NCBI GenBank assembly: GCA_902761585.1
Contig: CACWKX010000015.1
Coordinates: forward strand, 1-55,729
Reading direction: 5' to 3'
DNA: 55,729 bases
Source: an uncultured Lachnospiraceae bacterium
GTDB lineage: Bacteria; Bacillota; Clostridia; Lachnospirales; Lachnospiraceae
Below the pieces are notes generated by a model. That model did no database searches. It was given only the letters and a program-made list of their open reading frames with translations, and was not told the origin of the DNA. Both the position numbers and the translations under genes were made by a program. Position 1 is the first letter of the stretch. Each line of letters starts with the position of its first letter. Shown one piece after another: positions 23,964-32,844 of this stretch.

Positions 23964-24806
23964 ATGGCGGGAATACTGTATCTGGTCGCGACGCCGATCG
24001 GAAACCTGGAAGATATGACGCCGCGTGCGGTTCAAACGCTCAGAGAGGTTGATCTGATTGCAGCGGAGGATACACGGGGAAGTGTTAAGCTGCTGAATCA
24101 TTTTGACATCCATACCCCGATGACGAGCTACCATGAATACAACAAGCTGAGCAAGGCACATGTCCTGATCGACCGTCTGCTCCAGGGGGAGAGTGTGGCT
24201 GTCGTGACGGACGCAGGGACGCCGGGCATTTCCGACCCCGGGGAAGATCTGGTCCGCATGGCACTTCAGAATGGGATTACTGTTTCTCCTGTTCCGGGTG
24301 CCTGCGCGGCGGTGAATGCGCTTGTCTGCTCCGGCAAACCGACAAGGCGGTTCTGCTTTGAGGCCTTTCTGCCGATGGACAAAAAAGAACGGGCGGAGAT
24401 CCTGGAGGAGCTGAAGACGGAGACGAGAACCATCGTGCTGTACGAGGCGCCGCACCGGCTTGTCCGGACACTCGAGGAGCTGCTCGGCGCGCTGGGAGAC
24501 CGGAATATCACGCTGGCAAGAGAGCTGACCAAGAAGCATGAGACGATCGCGGAGACGACGATCGGGGACGCGCTCAGGGCGTACGGAGAAAAAGAGCCGA
24601 GAGGCGAGTATGTTCTGGTGATCGAGGGAAGAAGCAGAAGTGAGCTGAAGCGTGAGAAACAGGATGCCGTCACCCAGAGCATGACGGTGGAAGAGCATTT
24701 TCAGAAGTATGTCAGCCAGGGCATGGACAGAAAAGAGGCGATGAAGGCCGTCGCCCGTGACAGAGGGATCAGCCGGAGGGAGGTATACAGCCAGCTGATG
24801 ACCTGA
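23964..24806 (+). CDS. rsmI: 16S rRNA (cytidine(1402)-2'-O)-methyltransferase
   Basis: 280 aa. The tetrapyrrole methylase fold starts with LYLVATPIGNLEDMTPRAVQ, then AAEDTRGSVKLL and TDAGTPGISDPGEDLV, all RsmI signatures. The enzyme 2'-O-methylates C1402 in the ribosomal P site, using SAM. GAGGGAAAG precedes the ATG. The C-terminal helical tail (DRGISRREVYSQLM) is normal. A terminator follows. Confidence 0.94.
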   Translation: MAGILYLVATPIGNLEDMTPRAVQTLREVDLIAAEDTRGSVKLLNHFDIHTPMTSYHEYNKLSKAHVLIDRLLQGESVAVVTDAGTPGISDPGEDLVRMALQNGITVSPVPGACAAVNALVCSGKPTRRFCFEAFLPMDKKERAEILEELKTETRTIVLYEAPHRLVRTLEELLGALGDRNITLARELTKKHETIAETTIGDALRAYGEKEPRGEYVLVIEGRSRSELKREKQDAVTQSMTVEEHFQKYVSQGMDRKEAMKAVARDRGISRREVYSQLMT

Positions 24807-24815
24807 AGACAGGAT

Positions 24816-24846
24816 AAACCGGGAGCGGATGCGCGCCCGGTTTTTT
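24816..24846 (+). terminator. Intrinsic terminator after rsmI
   Basis: AAACCGGG (24816-24823) pairs with CCCGGTTT (24836-24843), followed by a T run to 24846. Confidence 0.88.
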
Positions 24847-24945
24847 GATGCGGCGGCACGGTGCGCATGGTGCAGTCAGCGCGGTGCGGTCCCTGCGGTA
24901 AGGTCCGTGCAGCGAAGACCATGCAATGCTGCCCACGCATGGCAT

Positions 24946-25842
24946 TCAGTGCGATGCGGCAGACTGCCGCCGGTAGCTGCTGGGAGTCATACCGTATCGG
25001 GCCTTGAAGGAGCGGTTGAAGTAAGAGAGGTTCGGATAGCCGGCGTTAGCGCTGACGAGCAGGATGGGATCGTCGGTGAGCGTCAGCATGCGGGCAGCCA
25101 TCGAAAGACGGTAGCGCTCCAGCCAGGAGATAAAGCTCATGCCCATCGTGTCCCGGAAAAACTTCATGAAATGAGATTCGCTGTACCCGGACAGCTTTGC
25201 CATGTCATGGATGCTGATCGGTTCTGCGAAATGGTCTTCCACGTACTTGACGATCCGTTTTACCTTCTCCAGGCGTCCGGGACGCAGCTTCCCGGGTGTC
25301 CGGACGGTCCGCGAGACGATGAGATAGAACAGACGCAGCAGGTTGCCGCGCACAGCGATCTGGTACCCTTCCGGTTTCTGGCTGCAGAGGAGATCGGTCT
25401 CCTCGATGATCAGCCGGGCATTGTCATGCCAGCGCTCCTTTCTGGTAAAATGAAGCACCTCCGGCAGATAATCCCCCTGCAGAAAGGTTTCGATCAGCGA
25501 GCTGGTCATTTCCGGCTGCCTTGCCAGCAGAAGCGAGGTCGAGAAGATGATGTTCTCGTACTCCATGCGGACGAAGCCGTTTTCATTCTTCAGCGGGCGG
25601 ATGGAGTGAAGGTGTCCCGGCAGCACCAGCACAAAATCGCCTTCCCTGCAGACCAGGTCGGTCATGTCGAGTCCGATGATACCGGAGCCCTTCTTAACAA
25701 CGATGATCTCCGCCGTGTTATGCCAGTGCAGCGGGACGGAGGTGAAATCCAGCGGAATTGTACAGGGGAAGGTATTGTACGGAAAGTCCTCGCTTGTGTG
25801 CACCTTTGTCTCGTGATATCCCTGATACTGGTCCATATCCAT
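24946..25842 (-). CDS. AraC family transcriptional regulator
   Basis: 298 aa. Residues about 25-110 form a cupin-type sensing domain (HWHNTAEIIVVKKGSGII, then GDFVLVLPGHLHSI). Residues about 190-295 hold the paired helix-turn-helix motifs (AEPISIHDMAKLSGYSESHF and the conserved VGYPNLSYFNRSFK-like NAGYPNLSYFNRSFKARYGM). Such proteins usually activate sugar catabolic genes. It is divergent from glgP, which suggests but does not prove a link. The start at 25842 (with an ATG two codons further) lacks a strong ribosome site. Confidence 0.9.
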   Translation of the reverse strand: MDMDQYQGYHETKVHTSEDFPYNTFPCTIPLDFTSVPLHWHNTAEIIVVKKGSGIIGLDMTDLVCREGDFVLVLPGHLHSIRPLKNENGFVRMEYENIIFSTSLLLARQPEMTSSLIETFLQGDYLPEVLHFTRKERWHDNARLIIEETDLLCSQKPEGYQIAVRGNLLRLFYLIVSRTVRTPGKLRPGRLEKVKRIVKYVEDHFAEPISIHDMAKLSGYSESHFMKFFRDTMGMSFISWLERYRLSMAARMLTLTDDPILLVSANAGYPNLSYFNRSFKARYGMTPSSYRRQSAASH

Positions 25843-26204
25843 ATTGAACAGTCCCCATTGTTACGGTACCTTCTGGCGGAGGTATACCGTATTCAATAAA
25901 CAAGATAATTGTGTCAGTCCCTGCTGGCCCTTTCCCTGAAAGGCGCCTTCCGTGCAGCCCTGGTGCGGGAGTGCCCCATGCGGGGAGAAGGAGTGTGACT
26001 GAATGCCACTCGGCGCAGCCCGTGTGCGGGAGGTTCAGACAGGATGAATTAATAGGATTGTACTACTTTTCAAGCGGTATCGACAAGCCCTGGCTTTCGG
26101 AATGGGGTATGGTATTGGTGCGAACAAGAAATGAGGGAGATACGCCGGCAGAAAGCCGGATGAATCGTTGCGATAAAGGTGCAACCAGAAAGGGGTAAAC
26201 GAAC
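25843..26204. other. Divergent gap between the AraC regulator and glgP
   Basis: 362 nt without a supported gene. It holds a degenerate direct repeat 61 bp apart (GCAGCCC-TG-TGCGGGAG at 25954 and 26015) and an AGAAAGGGGTAAACGAAC ribosome site for glgP. No convincing promoter pair could be picked by eye. Confidence 0.5.
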
Positions 26205-28484
26205 ATGAGTGAACTGGAAAGCAGGCTGATGGAGGAGATGGGCAAGAGCGTCAGAGATGCCTCGAACGAGGAGCTGTACAAGGGACTTCTGGCAATCACA
26301 CAGGCGGAGGCAGAGAAAAAGCTCCCTTTCGAGAGCAAAAAGAAGAAGAAAATCTACTATCTGTCTGCGGAATTCTTAATTGGTAAGCTGCTCTCGAACA
26401 ACCTGATCAATCTGGGGCTGTTCGATGAGACGAGGGAGCTTCTGGAGAAGAACGGCAAGGATATCACGGCAATCGAGGAGATCGAGGAGGAGCCCTCGCT
26501 CGGAAATGGTGGACTTGGCCGTCTGGCTTCCTGCTTCCTGGATTCCATCGCAACGCTGAACCTGAACGGCTGCGGCGTTGGGCTGAACTATCATCTGGGA
26601 CTGTTCCGTCAGGAATTCGTGGATCATCAGCAGAAAGCAGAGCCGAATCCGTGGCTGAAGAAGTCCGGATGGGAAGTGAAGACCTCCAAAGGCTACGATG
26701 TGACCATGGCCGGGAAGACCTACCATTCCACGCTCTATGATCTGTATGTGACAGGATACGAGAGCGAGACCATTCCGCTGCATCTGTTCGACCTGGACAC
26801 GGTTGACGAAAGCATCGTCCACGATGGAATTGATTTTGACAAGAGAGATATCGCAAAGAACCTGACCTTGTTCCTGTATCCGGACGATTCCGACGATGAT
26901 GGACGCAAGCTTCGCATCTATCAGCAGTACTTCATGGTCAGCAACGGTGCGCAGCTGATCCTGGACGAGTGCGTCGCAAGAGGCAGCAACCTGCATGATC
27001 TGGCGGATTACGCAGTCTTCCAGATCAATGATACGCATCCGACCATGATCATTCCGGAGATGATCCGGCTGTTGGAGGAGAGAGGCATCGGCGAGGATGA
27101 GGCTATTGCCATTGTCTCGAAGTGTGCGGCGTACACGAATCACACGATCCTGGCGGAAGCGCTTGAAAAGTGGCCCATTTCCTACCTGAAGGAGATTGTT
27201 CCGCAGCTGGTACCGATCATTGAGGCACTGGATGATCGTGTCAGAAGAAAGTATGACGATCCGTCGGTCGTGATCATTGATAAAAATGACACGGTACACA
27301 TGGCGCATATTGATATCCACTATGGAAAGTCGGTCAACGGTGTTGCGAAGCTTCACACGGAGATCCTCGAGCAGACGGAGCTGAGAAATTTCTACAACAT
27401 CTATCCGGAGAAGTTTAACAACAAGACGAACGGGATTACCTTCCGCAGATGGCTGCTCTCCTGCAATCCTGAGCTTGGAAGCTACATTGCCGGAAAGATT
27501 GGGAGTGACTTCATCCGCCACTCGGAGAAGCTGGAGGCGTTTGGAAAGTACGCAGATGACGAGCAGGTTCTCAGCGATCTGATGGCCATCAAGAGCCGCA
27601 ACAAGGCGCGTCTTGCGAAGTATCTGAAGGACACCCGGAATATCGAGATCGATCCGGACTCCATATTCGATATCCAGGCAAAGCGTCTGCACGAGTACAA
27701 GAGGCAGCAGATGAACCTTCTGTGGTGCATCCACCACTATCTGGACCTCAGACGCAAGGCTGAGGCGGGCCAGGCGCTGGATGATCCGAAGGTGACGGTC
27801 CTGTTTGCTGCAAAAGCAGCACCAGCATATATCATTGCACAGGATATTATCCACGCGATCCTCTGCCTGCAGGATATCATTGAACATGACCCGGAGGTTT
27901 CGAAGGTCTTCCGTGTCGTGATGGTCGACAACTACAACATCACGGTTGCGGAGAAGCTGATTCCGGCCTGCGATCTGTCCGAACAGATTTCCCTTGCGTC
28001 CAAGGAGGCATCCGGAACCGGAAACATGAAATACATGCTCAACGGAGCGGTCACGATCGGAACAGAGGATGGCGCAAACGTCGAGATCCACAACCTTGTC
28101 GGGGATGATAACATCTACATCTTCGGAATGAGAAGCCCGGAGGTCATCAGCCACTACGAGAAGGCAGATTATGTCTCCCGCGACTGGTATAACAGGGATG
28201 CAGTGCTGCGCGAGGCAGTTGACTATCTGACCGGAAGCAGGATGATGGAGATTGGCAATGCTGAGCGCCTGAATCGTCTGAAGAACGAGCTTCTGAATAA
28301 GGACTGGTTCATGACCTTCCCGGATTTCGAGGCTTATTCGAAGATCAGGGAGCAGGCGTACAGAGATTACGCGGACAGAAAGGCATGGGAGAAGAAGTGC
28401 CTGATCAACATCTCAAAGGCAGGCTATTTCTCCTCCGACCGCACGATTGAGGAGTACAACAGAGACATCTGGCAGGTGCAGTAA
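26205..28484 (+). CDS. glgP: Glycogen/starch/alpha-glucan phosphorylase
   Basis: 759 aa, in the usual family range. It releases glucose 1-phosphate from glycogen or maltodextrins. Seen: [16 protein letters not shown] near the N-terminus, [31 protein letters not shown], and the pyridoxal-phosphate site [15 protein letters not shown] with Lys609 followed by [18 protein letters not shown] lies about 9 nt before the ATG. Terminated by the hairpin at 28505. No other glycogen genes are in the window. Confidence 0.95.
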   Translation: MSELESRLMEEMGKSVRDASNEELYKGLLAITQAEAEKKLPFESKKKKKIYYLSAEFLIGKLLSNNLINLGLFDETRELLEKNGKDITAIEEIEEEPSLGNGGLGRLASCFLDSIATLNLNGCGVGLNYHLGLFRQEFVDHQQKAEPNPWLKKSGWEVKTSKGYDVTMAGKTYHSTLYDLYVTGYESETIPLHLFDLDTVDESIVHDGIDFDKRDIAKNLTLFLYPDDSDDDGRKLRIYQQYFMVSNGAQLILDECVARGSNLHDLADYAVFQINDTHPTMIIPEMIRLLEERGIGEDEAIAIVSKCAAYTNHTILAEALEKWPISYLKEIVPQLVPIIEALDDRVRRKYDDPSVVIIDKNDTVHMAHIDIHYGKSVNGVAKLHTEILEQTELRNFYNIYPEKFNNKTNGITFRRWLLSCNPELGSYIAGKIGSDFIRHSEKLEAFGKYADDEQVLSDLMAIKSRNKARLAKYLKDTRNIEIDPDSIFDIQAKRLHEYKRQQMNLLWCIHHYLDLRRKAEAGQALDDPKVTVLFAAKAAPAYIIAQDIIHAILCLQDIIEHDPEVSKVFRVVMVDNYNITVAEKLIPACDLSEQISLASKEASGTGNMKYMLNGAVTIGTEDGANVEIHNLVGDDNIYIFGMRSPEVISHYEKADYVSRDWYNRDAVLREAVDYLTGSRMMEIGNAERLNRLKNELLNKDWFMTFPDFEAYSKIREQAYRDYADRKAWEKKCLINISKAGYFSSDRTIEEYNRDIWQVQ

Positions 28485-28504
28485 GTTTCTGGCGGAAGAA
28501 TATC

Positions 28505-28557
28505 AGGACCCTTCGGGGCTGTCTGTGAGTCACGGGCAGACCCTGAGGGGTCTTTTT
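28505..28557 (+). terminator. Terminator after glgP
   Basis: The 3' part is a clear hairpin, AGACCC (28538-28543) with GGGTCT (28548-28553), followed by T. A preceding CTGTCTGTGA/TCACGGGCAG pairing may form an alternative larger fold. Confidence 0.75.
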
Positions 28558-28619
28558 GGGCAGAGCCGGCAACCAGAGATCTGGGGGCAGCCGCCATGCA
28601 CAGAGACAGGCAGCCATGT

Positions 28620-28649
28620 CCGTATGCTGGTTGACCGTATGCTGGTTGA
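28620..28649. repeat. Perfect 15-bp tandem duplication
   Basis: CCGTATGCTGGTTGA occurs twice head to tail (28620-28634 and 28635-28649), just upstream of the mgtE promoter. It could be a regulator site duplication. Confidence 0.7.
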
Positions 28650-28660
28650 CATAAATGGGC

Positions 28661-28688
28661 TTGACCCGGAATGATGAAAGGGTATACT
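28661..28688 (+). promoter_or_regulatory. Sigma-A type promoter of mgtE
   Basis: TTGACC (28661-28666), 16-nt spacer, TATACT (28683-28688). It would give a 5' leader of about 310 nt before mgtE, which is long enough for leader control. No M-box or other known Mg2+ riboswitch core was recognised. Confidence 0.6.
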
Positions 28689-28758
28689 GTATTCGTCCGG
28701 TCACAGTGCCGGTTTTCAAAACAACAGTCAGATCAATCGAGGAAAGGAGTGCGCGTTT

Positions 28759-28863
28759 ATGGACGGAGACGGTGTTCGAATATGGTTCTGTTCTTCTGTC
28801 TGCATGAAGATGAGCCGGACAGACGTAACAAGGCGCACAGCCTTTCTGTGTACGGACGTCTGA
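28759..28863 (+). CDS. Possible 34-aa leader ORF upstream of mgtE
   Basis: ATG 28759 follows GAGGAAAGGAG by about 11 nt. The 34-residue product begins MDGDGVRIW, contains three Cys, and ends FLCTDV. Right after its stop, CCCC-GGA-GGGG forms a small hairpin followed by ACGGATTTT. A leader peptide or attenuator is possible but nothing more than layout supports it. Confidence 0.25.
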   Translation: MDGDGVRIWFCSSVCMKMSRTDVTRRTAFLCTDV

Positions 28864-29005
28864 CCCCGGAGGGGACGGATTTTCATTTCTGTACATATTC
28901 ATACTTCATTCCCGGAAGAGCAGTTACATCTGACAACATCAGTCTTCTTCTTCAGAAGCAATATGGTATCTGATTCAACAAAAAATTGAAGGAGAAAGAC
29001 AGAAT

Positions 29006-30361
29006 ATGACAATTGAAGAAAGAGTAGAGAGGATAACGGCTCTCCTTGCAAAACGTGACATTGCAGGGCTGAAGGAAATCTTCACTCATATGGAGCCGGT
29101 CGATATCGCGGAGATTCTGTCGGCATTTCCGGACGAGAAGCGGATCGTTCTGTTCCGGATTCTGCCCAAGGATGAGGCAGCCGATACCTTCAGTGAGATG
29201 GAGCCGGAGGAGCAGCAGAAGTTCCTGGATAATTTTACCGATCAGGAGGTCAAGGATGTCCTGGCGGAGATGTATACGGATGACGCCGTTGACATGCTGG
29301 AGGAGATGCCAGCGAATGTCGTACGCCGGGTGCTGAGCAAGGTCAGACCGGAAGACCGCAAGGATATCAACGCTCTGCTGAAATATCCGGAGGACAGCGC
29401 CGGGGCGGTTATGACGACGGAGTATATCCGGCTGCGCCCGAACATGACGGTCATGGAAGCCATCCGCTGGATCCGTGCAAACGGTGAGGATAGTGAGGAT
29501 CTCTACACCTGCTATGTGACGGACACCGCCCAGAAGCTGCTCGGCGTTGTCACAGTCCGTGAGATGCTTCTGTGCAAGCGGAACGCAGAGATCATCGACA
29601 TCATGACAAGGGATGTCATCTCGGTTCACACGACGGAGGACCGGGAGAACGCGGCGAAGCTGTTTGACCGCTATGATTTCACAACGCTTCCTGTTCTGGA
29701 TGCAGAGAACCGGCTGGTTGGAATCATCACGGTCGATGATGCCATCGATGTCCTGACCGAGGAGGCTACGGAAGACTTCCAGAAGATGGCAGGAACCACG
29801 CCGGAGGATGCGCCATACCTGAAGACGCCGGTTATCCGGATGGTCGGACACCGGATCATCTGGCTGATCGTGCTGATGATGGCGGATATGGTCTCGGGCG
29901 GAATCCTTGGAAAATTCGAGGACACGCTGACAGCAATCCCGATCCTGATTACATTTATTCCGATGCTGACCGACACGGGCGGAAATGCAGGCGCGCAGTC
30001 CAGCACGCTGGTTATCCGGTCACTGGCGCTGCATGAAATCAGCGTGAAGGATGCACTGAAGGTCATCTGGAAGGAGCTGCGGGTTGCATTGATCTGCGGA
30101 CTGATTCTGGGTGCCCTGAATTATATCCGTATTCTGATTCAGTATCCGGGACATGAGCTGATCGGGCTGACCGTTGCAATTGCGATGCTCTGCACGGTCG
30201 TCATGGCGAAGGTCATTGGCGGTGTCCTGCCGCTGATCGCAACAAAACTCCACCTTGATCCGGCCATGATGGCCTCCCCACTGATCACGACCATCGTGGA
30301 CTCCTGTTCGCTGCTGATATTCCTCAGTATCTCGCGGGCACTGCTGCACATCCCGGGGTGA
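29006..30361 (+). CDS. mgtE: Magnesium transporter MgtE
   Basis: 451 aa, the standard length. Layout: superhelical N domain (residues 1-130), two CBS domains (about 135-260; VLDAENRLVGIITVDDAIDV lies in the second), a plug helix, then five membrane helices (about 285-450) with the conserved PILITFIPMLTDTGGNAGAQ. Known function: a dimeric Mg2+ channel gated by cytosolic Mg2+ bound at the N and CBS domains. AAGGAGAAAG lies 8 nt before the ATG. Confidence 0.95.
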   Translation: MTIEERVERITALLAKRDIAGLKEIFTHMEPVDIAEILSAFPDEKRIVLFRILPKDEAADTFSEMEPEEQQKFLDNFTDQEVKDVLAEMYTDDAVDMLEEMPANVVRRVLSKVRPEDRKDINALLKYPEDSAGAVMTTEYIRLRPNMTVMEAIRWIRANGEDSEDLYTCYVTDTAQKLLGVVTVREMLLCKRNAEIIDIMTRDVISVHTTEDRENAAKLFDRYDFTTLPVLDAENRLVGIITVDDAIDVLTEEATEDFQKMAGTTPEDAPYLKTPVIRMVGHRIIWLIVLMMADMVSGGILGKFEDTLTAIPILITFIPMLTDTGGNAGAQSSTLVIRSLALHEISVKDALKVIWKELRVALICGLILGALNYIRILIQYPGHELIGLTVAIAMLCTVVMAKVIGGVLPLIATKLHLDPAMMASPLITTIVDSCSLLIFLSISRALLHIPG

Positions 30362-30523
30362 AGCCCTGATCATTCCGGGGCGATGCTCGGGCGCCATGCA
30401 GATTCCGGGCGATCCCAGCGTGAGACTCGGGTGGTATGCAGTTCCAGTCCCACTCAGACGAGCAGATGAGGCGGTTCGGGCGGTATGCGGCAGCCTGCAG
30501 AACTAAGGATGTCCCGGAAACTT

Positions 30524-30690
30524 CTAAAAAAACGCCCGGGCAGCGATCGGATGGATCACTGCCCGGGCGGAAGTTGTATTCTGGGAGGGAGTGCCGGCCG
30601 GCTCTCGCCGACCGGCATGAGTATGAAAAGTGTTATCAAATGCTTTTTGTTCATCTGATGGCTATACTATAGAGGCAGAATGTGTACAGA
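30524..30690 (+). ncRNA. Structured two-copy element (copy B) with an 11-codon frame
   Basis: It matches copy A at 5020-5160. A long GC hairpin (CGCCCGGGCAG, 30533-30543, with its complement at 30559-30569), closed by AACTTC/GAAGTT, is followed by TTCTGGGAGGGAGT. A second hairpin (GCCGG...CCGGC) is inserted here, then GTATGAAAAGT. The frame 30623-30658 encodes 11 aa beginning MKS and ending FLFI-stop, and TTCATCTGATGGCTATA follows, as in copy A. The 5' hairpin may also terminate mgtE. Function unknown. Confidence 0.45.
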
Positions 30691-30780
30691 CTGTGCTGAA
30701 CCTGTGAACAATTGATGGCGTCCGGCGTTCTGAAGACTGAAATCCGGGTGCAGGGCACATATACAAAAGGAGAATTCGAA

Positions 30781-32049
30781 TTGAAAACCGCAGCCATTAT
30801 CCTGTTTGTCGCAATGTATGCCGTCATGATTGTACGGCCGAAATGGAGAACGCTGGCGGCCCTCATCACGGGAGCCATCTTTCTGATCACGGGGATTCTG
30901 CCGGTGCGGAGCGTATTCAATGAAATTGACTGGAATGTCATTCTGATGATTGCCGGAACGATGGTGGTTGTCGATTTCTTCATTGAATCAAAGATGCCCA
31001 ACCGCATCGCGGACATTCTGCTGGACAAGGCTGACAATGTCATGTGGGTGACAATCTATATGTCTCTGTTTGCGGGCGTCATCTCTGCCTTTATCGACAA
31101 TGTCGCGACGGTTCTGATGGTCGCCCCAGTCGGGCTTGCGGTCTGCAGGAAGCTGAAGATCAGCCCGGTCGGAATGCTGATCAGTATTGCAGTCTCTTCG
31201 AACCTCCAGGGCGCGGCAACACTGGTCGGGGATACGACCTCCATCATGCTCGGCGCCTACGCCCGCATGGACTTCACCAGTTTCTTCTTTATGAAGGGAC
31301 GTCCGGGAATTTTCTGGGCGGTGGAGCTCGGCGCACTCGCGACCATCCCGGTCCTGATGCTGCTCTTTCGGAAACAGAAGGAGCCGGTTCACGCTGATGA
31401 AATGACAAAGGTGTCAGACTTCGTCCCTTCCTTCATGCTGCTTGGCGTTGTCGCGGCATTGATTACGGCATCCTTTATTCCGGGCAAACCAGACATTACC
31501 AACGGCCTGATCTGCTGCTGCATGGCGGGAGTCGCCGTCCTTTATGATCTGATTCGGACGAGAAAGACGAAGGGGCTTGTCAGGGCACTGAAGGGGATTG
31601 ACTTCAGCACGATCTATCTGCTCATCGGCCTCTTCACCGTCATCGGAGGGATCAAGGCGGTGGGGATCATCGACGACGTTGCGGCGGCGATCAGCAGGAT
31701 CGGCGGAAGCAGCCTGTTTCTGCTGTATACGGTCGTCGTCTTTGGAAGTGTTGCGATTTCTGCATTTATCGACAATATCCCTTATGTTGCGACGATGCTT
31801 CCTGTGATGCAGGGTGTCTCGACGATGCTCGGGATCGAGCCCTGCCTGCTTTACTTCGGTCTGCTGACCGGGGCCACACTTGGCGGGAACCTGACGCCGG
31901 TCGGTGCCTCCGCCAATATCACCGTTATCGGGATTCTGGAGAAAAACGGAGAGCGTGTATCATTTGGCGATTTTGCCAGGATTGGAGTCCCGCTCACGTT
32001 GACGGCGGTGCTGGCAGGGTATCTGTTTATCTGGGCTGTGTGGCACTGA
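30781..32049 (+). CDS. ArsB/NhaD (SLC13-like) ion permease
   Basis: 422 aa with 10-12 predicted membrane helices. The start is TTG 30781, because AAAAGGAG lies 8 nt before it; upstream in-frame codons lack a ribosome site. Repeated hairpin motifs are visible: FIDNVATVLMVAPV in the first half and FIDNIPYVATMLPV in the second, the inverted-repeat hallmark of the ion transporter superfamily, plus GGNLTPVGASANI. Members move Na+/H+, arsenite or dicarboxylates; the substrate cannot be called. No ars genes are nearby. Confidence 0.85.
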   Translation: MKTAAIILFVAMYAVMIVRPKWRTLAALITGAIFLITGILPVRSVFNEIDWNVILMIAGTMVVVDFFIESKMPNRIADILLDKADNVMWVTIYMSLFAGVISAFIDNVATVLMVAPVGLAVCRKLKISPVGMLISIAVSSNLQGAATLVGDTTSIMLGAYARMDFTSFFFMKGRPGIFWAVELGALATIPVLMLLFRKQKEPVHADEMTKVSDFVPSFMLLGVVAALITASFIPGKPDITNGLICCCMAGVAVLYDLIRTRKTKGLVRALKGIDFSTIYLLIGLFTVIGGIKAVGIIDDVAAAISRIGGSSLFLLYTVVVFGSVAISAFIDNIPYVATMLPVMQGVSTMLGIEPCLLYFGLLTGATLGGNLTPVGASANITVIGILEKNGERVSFGDFARIGVPLTLTAVLAGYLFIWAVWH

Positions 32050-32080
32050 GAACTGCTGTACATAGAAAGAGACGACATAA

Positions 32081-32123
32081 AAGAGGACAACTGGCTTTTG
32101 AATATAGCCAGCTGTCCTTTTTT
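32081..32123. terminator. Bidirectional terminator
   Basis: AGAGGACAACTGGCT (from 32082) pairs with AGCCAGCTGTCCTTTTTT (32106-32123). It separates the convergent permease and zinc-ribbon genes. Confidence 0.88.
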
Positions 32124-32160
32124 GTTCAGCGATGCCCTGAGAGAATGTTGCCGCAGGAGA

Positions 32161-32526
32161 TCAGGCACGGAGAATATCTGTGAAGAAAGTGCTGGTGCTG
32201 GTGACTGCAAGAATGATTGCGATCACGATGATGGCGACGATCAGAAAGCAGAAATAGGACCGTGCAAAGTTCCGGAGATTGCGGTTCTTCGTTCCGCCGA
32301 CGGAAAAAACGATCAGCAGAATCAGCCCGATCAGCGGGATGCTGAAGAGAATCTCGTAACCGAAATAGCCCCACATGGAGATGGGTTTCCATTCGTCAGG
32401 AATGTTATCCTCCGTGATGTTCGGCTGATATGCCGTAAAAGGGGCAAAGCTGCCGGAAGGCGCTCCGCAGTATGGGCAGGCGCGGCTCCCATCCGGGATC
32501 GGTTTTCCGCAGTTTGAACAATACAT
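32161..32526 (-). CDS. Zinc-ribbon membrane protein
   Basis: 121 aa. A zinc ribbon opens the protein (CSNC at residues 3-6, CPYC at 17-20), followed by a short polar linker and two membrane helices (about 58-75 and 92-110). This resembles the widespread small zinc-ribbon membrane proteins of Firmicutes, whose role is unknown. AAGGAGG lies before the ATG. It is transcribed away from the SleB-type gene. Confidence 0.8.
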   Translation of the reverse strand: MYCSNCGKPIPDGSRACPYCGAPSGSFAPFTAYQPNITEDNIPDEWKPISMWGYFGYEILFSIPLIGLILLIVFSVGGTKNRNLRNFARSYFCFLIVAIIVIAIILAVTSTSTFFTDILRA

Positions 32527-32727
32527 GATGATTCCTCCTTGATATGTAAACAGGTCGGTTAATATGTATCAGTATACGGAATATTGAACCGCTGCGCCAT
32601 ACGCATTCTAAAATGCAGCAGAGGAAAAAGGAAAGGCGGAACCAGGAATCAGTCAGTAAAGCGGCCGCCAGAAACCGGTATAGTCGCCGGATATGATATG
32701 GAAAACGTGCGGATCACAGATGGATAC

Positions 32728-32756
32728 TTGACAATGTGAGAAGCCTGTAATATTAT
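32728..32756 (+). promoter_or_regulatory. Sigma-A type promoter of the SleB-type gene
   Basis: A near-consensus promoter: TTGACA (32728-32733), 17-nt spacer, TATTAT (32751-32756). The ATG is 89 nt downstream. The rest of the 32527-32844 gap is AT-rich and holds no supported gene. Confidence 0.75.
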
Positions 32757-32844
32757 AGGCACAGATTTTAATAATTTCGTAACATTTGAAACGGAAAAGA
32801 AATAAGATTCAAAGATATATTCAAGATTTTGGAGGTTGACGGAT

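Noticed and set aside
26376..28154. 592-aa open frame on the minus strand across glgP
   Set aside because: Fully antisense to a clear glycogen phosphorylase; no ribosome site and no recognisable domain.
28689..29005. M-box (ykoK) magnesium riboswitch before mgtE
   Set aside because: The leader length fits, but the conserved M-box core sequence blocks could not be found by eye.
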